Assembly: GCA_009841225.1 (NCBI GenBank)
Contig: VXMF01000009.1
Location: 1 to 64,000 of the forward strand
Direction: 5' to 3'
Source of the DNA: Terriglobia bacterium
Lineage (GTDB): Bacteria; Acidobacteriota; Terriglobia; Bryobacterales; UBA6623
DNA: 64,000 nucleotides
Below are positions 21,279-30,867 of this stretch, piece after piece. The notes under the pieces are model-generated. The model was not told the DNA's origin and made no database searches. It saw only the letters and a list, made by a program, of their open reading frames with translations. How positions within the stretch are numbered: the stretch's first letter is position 1; every line of letters starts with the position of its first letter. The position numbers and the translations under genes are program-made.

Positions 21279-22583
21279 ATGCTTCGAAGCTTGCTTCTCA
21301 GCGCGCTGCTCGTGGCGGCAGCGGGCGCGCAGGAGACGCCACAGGCATTTGTTGGCGCGTCCCTGTACCCGATCACCGGGCCTCCCATCGAAAGCGGCAC
21401 GCTCGTCATCCATGACGGCAAGATCGTCGCCTTGGGTCCGGCGCCCGCAGTCCAGATTCCCGCCGATGCCGTGCAGCACGACGTTAGCGGCTCCGTGGTC
21501 TTGCCGGGTTTCGTGGACACGCACAGCCACGCCGGCAGCGTGGAAGGCGGAGACGGCAGCGGTCCCATGCACCCCGACGCGCGCGCTCTCGACTCGATCA
21601 ACGTGCGCGATGCACGGATTCAGAAGGCCCAAGCCGGAGGCATCACCACGGCCAACATCATGCCAGGCTCGGGGCACTTGCTGAGCGGACAGACGCTCTA
21701 TGTCAAGCACCGCGACAGCAAGGTCATCGACGACCTGCTGATCCGCCAAGCAGACGGGTCGCTCGCGTACGGAGTCAAGATGGCCAACGGAACCAACTCC
21801 CGCAAGGATCCGCCGTTCCCCGGCTCGCGAGCGAAGTCTGCCGCAATCGTCCGCGAGAGGTTCCTAGAGGCCATCGCGTATCGCGACAAGGTCACGCAGG
21901 CGGCGGGCGAGGCAGACGAGCTGCCGCCGCGCGACCTGGGCCTGGAGACCTTGGGAGAAATCCTGGCGGGCGAGCGCGTAGTGCATTTCCATACCCACAG
22001 GCACGATGACATTCTCACCGTCCTCCGACTCGCCGACGAGTTTGATTTCAAGGTCGTCTTGCAGCACGTGAGCGACGGCTGGGCGGTGGCGGACGAGATC
22101 GCCGCATCCCCGCAGGTGCTCGGCGCCTCGCTCATTCTGATCGACAGTCCCGGCGGAAAGCTCGAAGCCAAGGACAACCAACTCCCTACCGGGGCGATCT
22201 TGGAGCAAGCCGGCGTGGTGACGGGATTCCACACCGACGATCCGATCACGGATTCAAGGCTGTTCAACAGGATGGCAGCGCTGGCAGTGCGGGCCGGAAT
22301 GTCACGGGAGGGCGCGCTGTACGGCCTCACAATGGCCGGCGCCCGGATGCTCGGCCTAGAAGAACGCATCGGCTCCCTGCAGGTGGGCAAGGATGCAGAC
22401 CTCGTGGTGCTTTCCGGAGACCCGCTCAGTGTGTATACGCAGGTGCTGCAGACATGGGTGGACGGCACGAAAGTGTTCGACCGGAGCGATCCTCAAGACC
22501 GACTCTATGCAGAAGGCGGTTTCGGGGCTAGCCACGACCAAGGCCACATCCTTCACGGAATCGCCCAAGGAGAACACGAATGA
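21279..22583 (+). CDS. Amidohydrolase (imidazolonepropionase-like, metal-binding)
   Basis: VLPGFVDTHSHAGS HxH motif, HFHTHRHDD, LQHVSDG; signal peptide. Confidence 0.9.
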   Translation: MLRSLLLSALLVAAAGAQETPQAFVGASLYPITGPPIESGTLVIHDGKIVALGPAPAVQIPADAVQHDVSGSVVLPGFVDTHSHAGSVEGGDGSGPMHPDARALDSINVRDARIQKAQAGGITTANIMPGSGHLLSGQTLYVKHRDSKVIDDLLIRQADGSLAYGVKMANGTNSRKDPPFPGSRAKSAAIVRERFLEAIAYRDKVTQAAGEADELPPRDLGLETLGEILAGERVVHFHTHRHDDILTVLRLADEFDFKVVLQHVSDGWAVADEIAASPQVLGASLILIDSPGGKLEAKDNQLPTGAILEQAGVVTGFHTDDPITDSRLFNRMAALAVRAGMSREGALYGLTMAGARMLGLEERIGSLQVGKDADLVVLSGDPLSVYTQVLQTWVDGTKVFDRSDPQDRLYAEGGFGASHDQGHILHGIAQGEHE

Positions 22584-23797
22584 CCCGCCGGCAGAGACTC
22601 GCGGCACTGGTCGCGGGCATCGCCTCGTCCGGTGCCGCGTTCGGCCAGATCGCCGTGACCGGCGCGACCGTTCACACGGCCGCGGGCGAGCCGCTCGAGA
22701 ACGCCGTGGTGGTTATCGAGGACGGCAAGATCAGCCAAGTGGGGCCGGCCAGCGAGATCGAGATTCCAGATGGCTTTCGTACCATGACTGCCGCCGTGGT
22801 GACGCCCGGGCTGATCGATGCTCGCTCGACGATCGGGCTCAGCGGGTACCTCAACCAAGAGCACGATCAAGACCAGATCGAGGCGTCCGCTCCGATGCAG
22901 CCCGAGCTGCGCGCCATCGACGCCTACAATCCGCGCGAAGCGTTGGTGGAGTGGGTACGCGGATACGGCGTGACGACCGTCCACACGGGCCATGCACCGC
23001 GCTCACTCGTGAGCGGCCAGACAGCAGTGATAAAGACGCGCGGGCTGACCGTCGAAGAGGCTGTCGTAAAGCCCTTGGCCATGATCGCGGCGACTGTCGG
23101 CGATGGGGCGCGAGAGCGTGGGAACAAGGCCCCGGGGACACGGGCGAAGATGGCCGCCATGCTGCGTGCGGAACTGATCAAGACGCGCGAATACCTTGAC
23201 CGGCGCTCGGCGGAAGACGAAGACGAGCACCCGGATCGCGACCTGCGGCTCGAAGCCCTCGGCGAAGTCTTAGAGGGCAACGTTCCGTTGCTCGTCACCG
23301 CGCAACGAACCCAAGACATCCTCACTGTGCTGCGCATTCGCGAAGAGTTCGACATCCCGGTCGTGCTCGACGGGGTCGCGGAAGCGTACGATGTCCTGGA
23401 CCAAATCCGTGATGCCGGTGTCTCGGTCATCGTGCACCCGACCATGATGCGGGCCCAAGGCGAGACGGAGAACCTGAGTTTCGAGACCGCCGCAAGGCTG
23501 CGCGACGCAGGGATTCCGATGGCGCTGCAGGGCGGCTACGAGTCGTACGTGCCGAAGAGCCGTTTGGTCCTGTTCGAGGCCGGCGTGGCTGCCGCCCACG
23601 GCCTTGGATTCGACGACGCGCTGCGCAGTATCACGATCAACGCCGCGCGCGTGCTCGGAGTCGACGATCGGATTGGGTCCATCGAAGTCGGCAAGGACGG
23701 AGACATCGCCCTGTACGACGGGGATCCGTTCGAGTATTCGACCCATTGCGTGGCCGTGATTATCGAAGGGGAAGTGGTCAGCGAGGAAGTCCGATGA
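22580..23797 (+). CDS. Amidohydrolase-fold paralogue lacking the HxH metal ligands
   Basis: Collinear with the preceding ORF but TPGLIDARSTIG, VTAQRTQD, LDGVAEA replace the His positions; ATGA overlap. Confidence 0.85.
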   Translation: MTRRQRLAALVAGIASSGAAFGQIAVTGATVHTAAGEPLENAVVVIEDGKISQVGPASEIEIPDGFRTMTAAVVTPGLIDARSTIGLSGYLNQEHDQDQIEASAPMQPELRAIDAYNPREALVEWVRGYGVTTVHTGHAPRSLVSGQTAVIKTRGLTVEEAVVKPLAMIAATVGDGARERGNKAPGTRAKMAAMLRAELIKTREYLDRRSAEDEDEHPDRDLRLEALGEVLEGNVPLLVTAQRTQDILTVLRIREEFDIPVVLDGVAEAYDVLDQIRDAGVSVIVHPTMMRAQGETENLSFETAARLRDAGIPMALQGGYESYVPKSRLVLFEAGVAAAHGLGFDDALRSITINAARVLGVDDRIGSIEVGKDGDIALYDGDPFEYSTHCVAVIIEGEVVSEEVR

Positions 23798-24795
23798 AGC
23801 TGGTGCTCCATCCCGAGGTGGAGACTCCGCGGCTCGGGCGAATAGCGGCGGCCGCTGCACCCATGCGGGTCGTAAACTGCACGAGCGAGGCCGAGGCCAT
23901 TGCCGAGATCGCCGATGCCGACGGATTCTTCGGCAAGCTCACCCCTGCGATGCTAGCTGCGGCACGGCAGCTGAGGTGGGTGCAATCGCCGACCGCCAGT
24001 CTCGAACACTATATATTTCCGGCGCTGGCCGCGCATCCCCTGAAACTGACCAACATGCGTGGCCTGTTCCACGACAACATCGCAGACCACGTGTTCGGTT
24101 GCATGCTCTGCTTCGCACGCAACTTGCACATCTACATCCGTCAACAGCAGCGAAGGGAATGGAAGCCCTATGGCGGGAGCAAGCAGGGACAGTCGTTCCG
24201 CAGCGGCCCGGCAGTGACAACAGGCGTCGATCTCGCCCACACGACGCTGGCCGGGTCGACACTGGGAGTGGTAGGACTGGGATCGATCGGCGGCGAGATC
24301 GCTCGCAGAGGCGTGTGCTTCGGGATGCGAGTCGTGGCAGTCGACTCCGACCCCCGCGATGCGCCTGCTGGTGTCATCGGTCCTTGGGGCACGGACCGGT
24401 TGGACAACCTGCTGGCCGAGAGCGACTATGTCGTGATCGCCGCCCCTCACACTCCTGACACCGAGGGCTTGTTTCGCGGGGACAAGTTCGCCCTGATGAA
24501 GTCCAGCGGCGTGCTGATCAACATCGGGCGCGGCGTGATCGTCAATCTAGACGATCTGTGTAGCGCGTTGGACGGGGGCGAGATCGGGGGTGCGGCGCTC
24601 GACGTATACGAGGTTGAGCCGCTGCCACCCGAGCATCCCCTCTGGAACCAAGAGAACGTCATCCTCACGCCGCATATCGCAGGACACTCCCCAGCCATCG
24701 CCGAGAGGCACCTCGAAGTCTTGCTCGACAACGCGGGCAGGTTCGTCCGGGGAGAGCCGTTGCGCAACGTGGTTGACAAACAGCGGTGGTTCTAA
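23794..24795 (+). CDS. D-2-hydroxyacid dehydrogenase, NAD-binding
   Basis: LGVVGLGSIGGEIARRG, LINIGRGVIVNLDDL, HIAGHSP. Confidence 0.9.
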   Translation: MKLVLHPEVETPRLGRIAAAAAPMRVVNCTSEAEAIAEIADADGFFGKLTPAMLAAARQLRWVQSPTASLEHYIFPALAAHPLKLTNMRGLFHDNIADHVFGCMLCFARNLHIYIRQQQRREWKPYGGSKQGQSFRSGPAVTTGVDLAHTTLAGSTLGVVGLGSIGGEIARRGVCFGMRVVAVDSDPRDAPAGVIGPWGTDRLDNLLAESDYVVIAAPHTPDTEGLFRGDKFALMKSSGVLINIGRGVIVNLDDLCSALDGGEIGGAALDVYEVEPLPPEHPLWNQENVILTPHIAGHSPAIAERHLEVLLDNAGRFVRGEPLRNVVDKQRWF

Positions 24796-25031
24796 CGAGA
24801 CGGATGGAACGCCCGCCCTAGGCGCCGGACATCGCCGATCCGGGAACACGAGCACGTCGGGAATCGGCACACGGTCGCCGATCCTGACATCTGGAGACGA
24901 TCAGCTCTTGGCGCGCGAGCAAGTCTGTGCCGACGCGTCCGGCTTCGCCCCGGGCCGGGCGAAGCTCTTTGTGCTCGCGGCGGAAGCACCGCGGATCCTC
25001 GTCTACATGGACGTAGGATCATAATGATGAT

Positions 25032-25442
25032 ATGCAAGCGCAGTTTAGCTTGGCGTCCTACAGTCGGACGATCGCGGCCGACTTGGACGACATGGACCGC
25101 TACTGCGCTCTGATGCACCAGCTCCCTCGGCAGTTCCATAAGCTAACAGCAGCCGATCAGGCCGCCGCGCTCTCGGATCGGCCGCCATTGACGGGAACCC
25201 GCTGGGATGCGCTGTTAGCCGCCGTCGTGGAACACATCGCGAGGCTGCACAGCCACAATGTGCCGGATTGGGTAAACGAGCCGGACCGCTTCCTGACCGT
25301 CCCGTGGGTGATCTCGACAAATCCGGTGATCGCGGCGGATTCCGTTCTCTACGCGCCGGCTTCGTTCATCCGACACAGCGTATTTCCTGATCCCCTCGAC
25401 CTCGACGCTAGGGGGGGCGAGAAACATGCCTGGGTCCCCTGA
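25032..25442 (+). CDS. Uncharacterised small protein, possible antitoxin-type partner of the downstream nucleotidyltransferase
   Basis: Overlaps downstream ORF by 17 nt; RWDALLAAVVEHIA...PDWVNEPDRFLTVPWVIS. Confidence 0.55.
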   Translation: MQAQFSLASYSRTIAADLDDMDRYCALMHQLPRQFHKLTAADQAAALSDRPPLTGTRWDALLAAVVEHIARLHSHNVPDWVNEPDRFLTVPWVISTNPVIAADSVLYAPASFIRHSVFPDPLDLDARGGEKHAWVP

Positions 25443-26040
25443 TCCGGGTCGCCCCCTCGATCACGAGGCACTGACACGCGCTTTCAAGGCCCTTGAAAAA
25501 CAGCTCGCGTCACAGGGCGTCAGGGCACACGTCTACATCGTTGGCAGCGCGGCTCTCATGATGGCGCACCGTCGCAGCCAGACCACTATGGATGTTGACG
25601 CGCTGTCGATCGACCACCGCGAAGTGGTGTTGGCGAGCGCGCGAGTTGTTGCCAGAGAGCACGGGCTGCCGGACGATTGGCTGAACGACGACGTACGATG
25701 GGTTCCGATCTTGCCGCCGCAGCCGGACCCACGGGCAGAGGTCCTGTTCGATTCCCCCAACCTCGTTGTCACCGGCGCGTCCGCCCGTCACATCCTTGCG
25801 ATGAAAGTGCGCGCTGCGCGAACGCGCGATCTGGAGGACATCAAGCTGCTGATGCGGCAGATCGGCATTGCCACGATGCAAGAGGTGCGCGACCTCCATC
25901 GCGCGGTGTACCCGCACGATGAAATTCCCTGGCGCAGCGAAGAGCGGATCAAAGCCTGTCTTCGCGAACTTGGCGAAGAACACGAGCGCGACGCCCGGCC
26001 GCCGGACAAGCCTGCCCGCGACGTCGGCGACGAGCGCTGA
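25426..26040 (+). CDS. DUF6036-like nucleotidyltransferase
   Basis: VGSAALMMAHRRSQTTMDVDAL (GS...DxD) and ILAMKVRAARTRDLEDIKLL. Confidence 0.75.
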   Translation: MPGSPDPGRPLDHEALTRAFKALEKQLASQGVRAHVYIVGSAALMMAHRRSQTTMDVDALSIDHREVVLASARVVAREHGLPDDWLNDDVRWVPILPPQPDPRAEVLFDSPNLVVTGASARHILAMKVRAARTRDLEDIKLLMRQIGIATMQEVRDLHRAVYPHDEIPWRSEERIKACLRELGEEHERDARPPDKPARDVGDER

Positions 26041-26193
26041 TCCCGCCTCGGCCGGACCTGTTCCCAAAGGGGCCTGGAGAGGGATCGGTCGCAGGCGCAC
26101 CCCCACCGGTACGGCCGACGCGAGCGTGCCCGGATAGCTCATGGCATTGGCAGAGCGAGCGCCCCTCCATGAATCACCCGACAGCTCGGCGAA

Positions 26194-27585
26194 TCACCGC
26201 AGAGCACTCAACACGGATTCGGCATCCACCACAAAGCCGAGTTCGTTCTGACGGGGCAGATCGTCCGCCTGAGGAACGAAGAGCACGGGAATGATGTCGC
26301 AATCCCTCGTGCCCGGCAGGGCACCGTTGGTAAGCCCCGCCAGCAATCTTCCGACATTCTTGCAGCCCAACGAACGCTTCGCTTCGCCGACCAAGACCCG
26401 GCTTCCGTCAATGGAACGCGCGACGATGTCTCGCTCGGGGGCGCTTCCGTGCCAGAACCGCTGCGCAGGCTCGAAGGGGCCGAATCGAGCGAGAGGATGG
26501 TCAGATTCATGCAGCTTCGGCACGGCAGCGCTACACAGTTCCTGCCAAGCTACGGCTTCCAGGTCGCGCCTGTAACGATGCCAGTAGCGGAGGCGCGATT
26601 CGGGCGGGGAGGCGGTAAGCGCGGCGCGGTGCGGGGCGACCACGCGAAACCACATCCGCAAGAATGGATCATCAATGCGGTAGAGACTGCGCTTGCCCGA
26701 ATGCGGATCGCTGCCGAATGGGAGTTCTCGGCGAACGAAACCCATTTCCATGAGCGCGGCGATCGGCCTGGCGAGGCTCGTTGCCGGACGGCCGAGTCTC
26801 CCGGCGATCTCGCCGAGGCGGCGCGCGCCTGAGCCGACGACGTCGAGAAGCGGACGCAGAGAGGTCGCCGGGGGAGTCTCCTCGTAGAGCAGGTGCTCCG
26901 GTTCGTGATGGAGCGGGCCACAAGGATCGAGAACAAGAGAATCGACCGCTTCATCGAGATCCTCGCCGAAGGGGACTGCCAATTCCCAATAGCGCGGCAT
27001 CCCTCCCCAGAGAGCGTAGATTCCTACCAAGTCGCTAAACCGACGAAACTCGAAGGCGTCCGCAAGAGAGCCGGCTCTGAGGGGGCGCAAGGCGAAAGAT
27101 TCGACTGCCCGGCCGAGCGGCGGGGCACTGGCATCTACGACTACCCGATGCATCATGCTCTGGCTCCATCCGCTGACTGCGACGCACAGGTTCCTGCCCG
27201 GCTGGCCGAGCCAGTCTTGGAACCGGCCGGCAAAGAAAGGATCAGCAGCCATCAAGTGCTGCAGTTCGTCCACGATGAACGGCCCCCGCCACCCAGCCTG
27301 ATCGGCCTCCACCGAAAGCCGGGTCAACAGCGCCCGCCAGGTTGGGTACTCGATATCCGCAAAGCCGGGAAACCGCTCCGCGACAGCGGAAGCCAAGTAG
27401 CGACGTTGCACCTCAGGCGCAGAATTCTCCGCAACGGTATACAGTCCTTCGCAGTGCCTGCACCCCTCGATGAGGAGACGCGACTTTCCGACGCGCCGTC
27501 TGCCCCAGATCACGGAGAACGAGCCCGTTCGGGCCAATTCCCTGTTCAAGCGCCGGACCTCGCTGTCGCGGCCGAGGAATTCCAT
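26194..27585 (-). CDS. Archaeal-type AAA ATPase with DUF234-like PD-(D/E)XK C-terminal domain
   Basis: Walker A WGRRRVGKSRLLIE, Walker B FIVDELQHL, C-terminal RDIVARSIDGSRVLVGEAK. Confidence 0.82.
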   Translation of the reverse strand: MEFLGRDSEVRRLNRELARTGSFSVIWGRRRVGKSRLLIEGCRHCEGLYTVAENSAPEVQRRYLASAVAERFPGFADIEYPTWRALLTRLSVEADQAGWRGPFIVDELQHLMAADPFFAGRFQDWLGQPGRNLCVAVSGWSQSMMHRVVVDASAPPLGRAVESFALRPLRAGSLADAFEFRRFSDLVGIYALWGGMPRYWELAVPFGEDLDEAVDSLVLDPCGPLHHEPEHLLYEETPPATSLRPLLDVVGSGARRLGEIAGRLGRPATSLARPIAALMEMGFVRRELPFGSDPHSGKRSLYRIDDPFLRMWFRVVAPHRAALTASPPESRLRYWHRYRRDLEAVAWQELCSAAVPKLHESDHPLARFGPFEPAQRFWHGSAPERDIVARSIDGSRVLVGEAKRSLGCKNVGRLLAGLTNGALPGTRDCDIIPVLFVPQADDLPRQNELGFVVDAESVLSALR

Positions 27586-27591
27586 GGCTTA

Positions 27592-27650
27592 ATTATGCAT
27601 AATAACATTATTTAGTCAAAAATAATTATGGTCAAGATAATCCTAGCCTC
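27592..27650. promoter_or_regulatory. AT-rich promoter patch with 12-bp perfect palindrome ATTATGCATAAT
   Basis: Abrupt AT-rich segment upstream of the ATPase start; palindrome at 27592-27603. Confidence 0.55.
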
Positions 27651-27723
27651 GACAAGCTGGCCTCCGCAACTTGCTCGCTTAGGCCCGAAGCTCTGAAGCT
27701 GCAAACGTCAGCGGCCCGCAATC

Positions 27724-28752
27724 TCACGCGGACGGCAGCTCGCCCCGTTGGGAGTGGTTCAGTTCGTGCAAGTTCTGGCACTCTCCCGAGCGCACCCGCG
27801 CAAACCACTGCGGGTTGTCGCGGAACCATTGCACCGTTTCCCGCAATCCAGAATCGAAGTCTATGCTAGGCTCCCAGCCCGTGTCGCTCTTGATCTTCAT
27901 TGAGTCGAGCGCGTAGCGACGGTCGTGGCCAGGGCGGTCCAGAACATATTCGACCAAGGACTCTGGCTTGCGGCAGCAGTCCAGCACGAGCCGAACAACC
28001 TCGATGTTCTGCATCGAGCACTCGCCACCGATGTTGTACGTCTCACCGGTGCGACCCGCGGCGAGGACCGCTTCGATCGCTCGGCAGTGGTCGTGGACGT
28101 GCAACCAGTCCCTCACCTGAAGCCCATCGCCATATACAGGCAGCGGCTTGTCGGCGAGGGCATTGGTGATCATCAGCGGTATGAGCTTTTCGGGAAATTG
28201 ATACGGGCCATAGTTGTTGGACGCTCGCGTGATGAGCACCGGAAGAGAATGCGTCTTCGCGTATGCCAACACCAACAGGTCGGCGCTGGCCTTGGACGCC
28301 GAGTAAGGATTCGACGGACTTAGCGGCCGTTCCTCATCGGCGGCATGCGGTGCTGGGATGCTCCCGTAGACCTCATCCGTGGAAACGTGAAGGAATCGCT
28401 CTACCGGCCACTCGCGCGCCGCCTCGAGGAGCACGCCAGTGCCCGTTACGTTCGTCGAGACAAACTCCGCCGGGGAGTGAATGCTGCGATCCACGTGGGA
28501 CTCGGCCGCGAAATGCACGACCGCCTCGGGACGAAAGCTCCTGAAGGCGTCGCGAACGGCCGCCGCATCGCGGATGTCGACCCGGCTGAACCCAAAGGTC
28601 GGCAGGTCAGCAACCGCTGCCAGGTTTTCCAGGTTGCCAGCATAAGTGAGCAGATCCAAGACGAGAATCTCCACCTGCCGGCCGCGTTGCAAGGCCTGGC
28701 GGACAAAGTTCGAGCCGATGAAGCCGGCGCCGCCGGTGACCAGCAACTTCAC
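27724..28752 (-). CDS. rfbB: dTDP-glucose 4,6-dehydratase
   Basis: TGGAGFIGSNF, HFAAESHVDRS, STDEVYG, YSASKASAD. Confidence 0.95.
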   Translation of the reverse strand: MKLLVTGGAGFIGSNFVRQALQRGRQVEILVLDLLTYAGNLENLAAVADLPTFGFSRVDIRDAAAVRDAFRSFRPEAVVHFAAESHVDRSIHSPAEFVSTNVTGTGVLLEAAREWPVERFLHVSTDEVYGSIPAPHAADEERPLSPSNPYSASKASADLLVLAYAKTHSLPVLITRASNNYGPYQFPEKLIPLMITNALADKPLPVYGDGLQVRDWLHVHDHCRAIEAVLAAGRTGETYNIGGECSMQNIEVVRLVLDCCRKPESLVEYVLDRPGHDRRYALDSMKIKSDTGWEPSIDFDSGLRETVQWFRDNPQWFARVRSGECQNLHELNHSQRGELPSA

Positions 28753-29321
28753 TTGCGCTGAGTCTCCCAGTCGTACGCGATCTCCGGGCTGTCGTGGGGC
28801 AAGCGGCCCTCGTCGGACGGGTCGTACTGCCGGTCGGTGAGGTACACCAGCACAGCCTCCGAGTCGCCGATCACCTTGTACCCGTGTGCAACTCCCGGGG
28901 GAATCAGCAGCTGCCAGGGACGGAGTTGCCCGACATAGAGCGTGTTGCGCGCCCCCTGCGTCGGAGAGCCTTCACGCAAGTCACAGAGGGCGACCTGCAG
29001 CATGCCACGGCACGGTACCCACAGGTCGCTTTGCCGGGTGTGATAGTGAAACGCCTTGACGGTGCCCGGATAGCTGAGCGCCGCCGACACTTGCGTGGTG
29101 TCGCCGGGAAACCCAGCGGGCAGTCCCTGCCCTAACCGCGCTACCTCAAGGAAATACCCCCGGTCGTCCGGCCAGAGCGGAAATTCCGCGACCCGGACGC
29201 CGTCGATCAGCTCAGGCGCATCCGGGCGAGTGATCACGTCGCCCAGCCCGGGCTGGCACTGAGGCAGAGTCAGCTTGATTGAGCCGACCTTGCCGACGGT
29301 TCGGCCGCTCTCGCCCGGCAC
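28749..29321 (-). CDS. rfbC: dTDP-4-dehydrorhamnose 3,5-epimerase-like protein
   Basis: [35 protein letters not shown]. Confidence 0.85.
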   Translation of the reverse strand: MPGESGRTVGKVGSIKLTLPQCQPGLGDVITRPDAPELIDGVRVAEFPLWPDDRGYFLEVARLGQGLPAGFPGDTTQVSAALSYPGTVKAFHYHTRQSDLWVPCRGMLQVALCDLREGSPTQGARNTLYVGQLRPWQLLIPPGVAHGYKVIGDSEAVLVYLTDRQYDPSDEGRLPHDSPEIAYDWETQRK

Positions 29322-29334
29322 GGAACCGGCGTCC

Positions 29335-30378
29335 TTACGCGGGTACGCAAGCCGGCTGCAGCCGCGTAGCCTTCCAAAGCTCCACGTACGGCTCGATTTC
29401 CCGCATCATCTCGCTGAACGAGCTGAACGTCATCGACTGCGCCCCGTCGCTCCAAGCCCGCTCCGGATCAGGATGGATCTCAACCATGGCACCATCGGCG
29501 CCGACCGCTACGGAGGCACGCATCAGCGGCGGAATCAGGGCGCGCTTGCCCGTTGCGTGCGCCGGATCGAGGATCACCGGCAGGTGCGTGAGCTGGTTCA
29601 GCACCGGCACCGCGTTGATATCTAGGGTGTTGCGGGTGGCCGACTCGAAGGTGCGAATGCCGCGCTCGCAGAGAAAGACATTCGGGTTGCCGTTCGTGAC
29701 GATGTATTCGGCCGAGAGCAGGAATTCCTCGATGGTTGCGCTTTGCCCCCGCTTGAGCATGACCGGACAGCTGGTCGTGGCCCCAATTTCCTTGAGAAGG
29801 GGGAAGTTCTGCACGTTGCGAGCGCCGATCTGGAGCACGTCGGCATAGTCGGCTACGAGCTGGACGTTCGTCACGGTCATGACTTCCGTGACCACCTTCA
29901 GCCCGTGACTGTCGCCCGCCTTGCGCAGCAGACGGAGCCCCTCTTCCTCCAAGCCTTGGAAACTGTACGGGCTGGTGCGTGGCTTGTAAGCGCCTCCTCG
30001 CAGGAAGCGTCCTCCGGCAGAGGCAACGGCTTCTGCGCAAGCCATGATCTGCCCTTCGGTTTCGACCGAGCAGGGACCGGCGATGATGGCGAACTCGCCG
30101 CCGCCGATCGAAGCCTCGCCGACTTGCACCACTGTGCGATCGCTCTTGACCTGCTTGCTCACGAGTTTGTAGGGCGCACTGATCGGCACACCGTTTTCGA
30201 CACCTTCGACGGATCGCAGTACCTCGATCGCGTGGGTTACGTCCCCCAAGCCCACCGCTGCGATCACGACGCGTTCGTCGCCTTGGATGGAACGGACCGC
30301 GAAGTCCATCTCCTGGATTCGGCTGCAGACGCGGTCAACCTGCTCGCGCGTCGCGCCCGGCTTCATCGAAATGATCAT
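29335..30378 (-). CDS. aroF: 3-deoxy-7-phosphoheptulonate synthase (AroF/type Ib)
   Basis: [34 protein letters not shown], ferredoxin-like N-terminal domain. Confidence 0.94.
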   Translation of the reverse strand: MIISMKPGATREQVDRVCSRIQEMDFAVRSIQGDERVVIAAVGLGDVTHAIEVLRSVEGVENGVPISAPYKLVSKQVKSDRTVVQVGEASIGGGEFAIIAGPCSVETEGQIMACAEAVASAGGRFLRGGAYKPRTSPYSFQGLEEEGLRLLRKAGDSHGLKVVTEVMTVTNVQLVADYADVLQIGARNVQNFPLLKEIGATTSCPVMLKRGQSATIEEFLLSAEYIVTNGNPNVFLCERGIRTFESATRNTLDINAVPVLNQLTHLPVILDPAHATGKRALIPPLMRASVAVGADGAMVEIHPDPERAWSDGAQSMTFSSFSEMMREIEPYVELWKATRLQPACVPA

Positions 30379-30867
30379 GAACCTTCCCTTGGATAGAAAA
30401 TCCTAACAGAACCGCATCACGAAGAGCGTGACTATACGGAATACGCTGGTCGATCACGGAAGGCTTCTGCCGGACACGCTGCGGATTGGAGTGCGGTTGT
30501 CCAACAACTGCGCAGAACCCGGCTGATGGCCGGGATCAAAGCTTAGCCGTAGCTTCAAGTTAACACGCCTTGACCGGTTCGTCCAACAGTGGAGAACCTC
30601 AGCCCTCGAACTTGCCGGAAAACTCCCCGGGCCCCGCTCGGAATGACGCCGTCGAGCGCCCGGAATCGCACCGCCCTGCGGCGCGAAGCCGGAGAACGGC
30701 GGCCGACGGACGCACTCGAGCGACGTCGATGTCGGGATTGACGGGCGATCCCGCCCTACCATGAAGGAAGCCCGGCAATATTCGCCCGGCCGCGAGGGTC
30801 CCGACCAAGTTCAGGATGGGGCCGGCGAGTCCGGCGCGGGTGCCGCGCGGGATGGCGGGACGGTCCA

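Noticed and set aside
24796-25031. Possible gene remnant between the hydroxyacid dehydrogenase and the 25032 ORF (e.g. APGRAKLFVLAAEAPRILVYMD)
   Set aside because: Several short open frames but none with a family signature I can defend.
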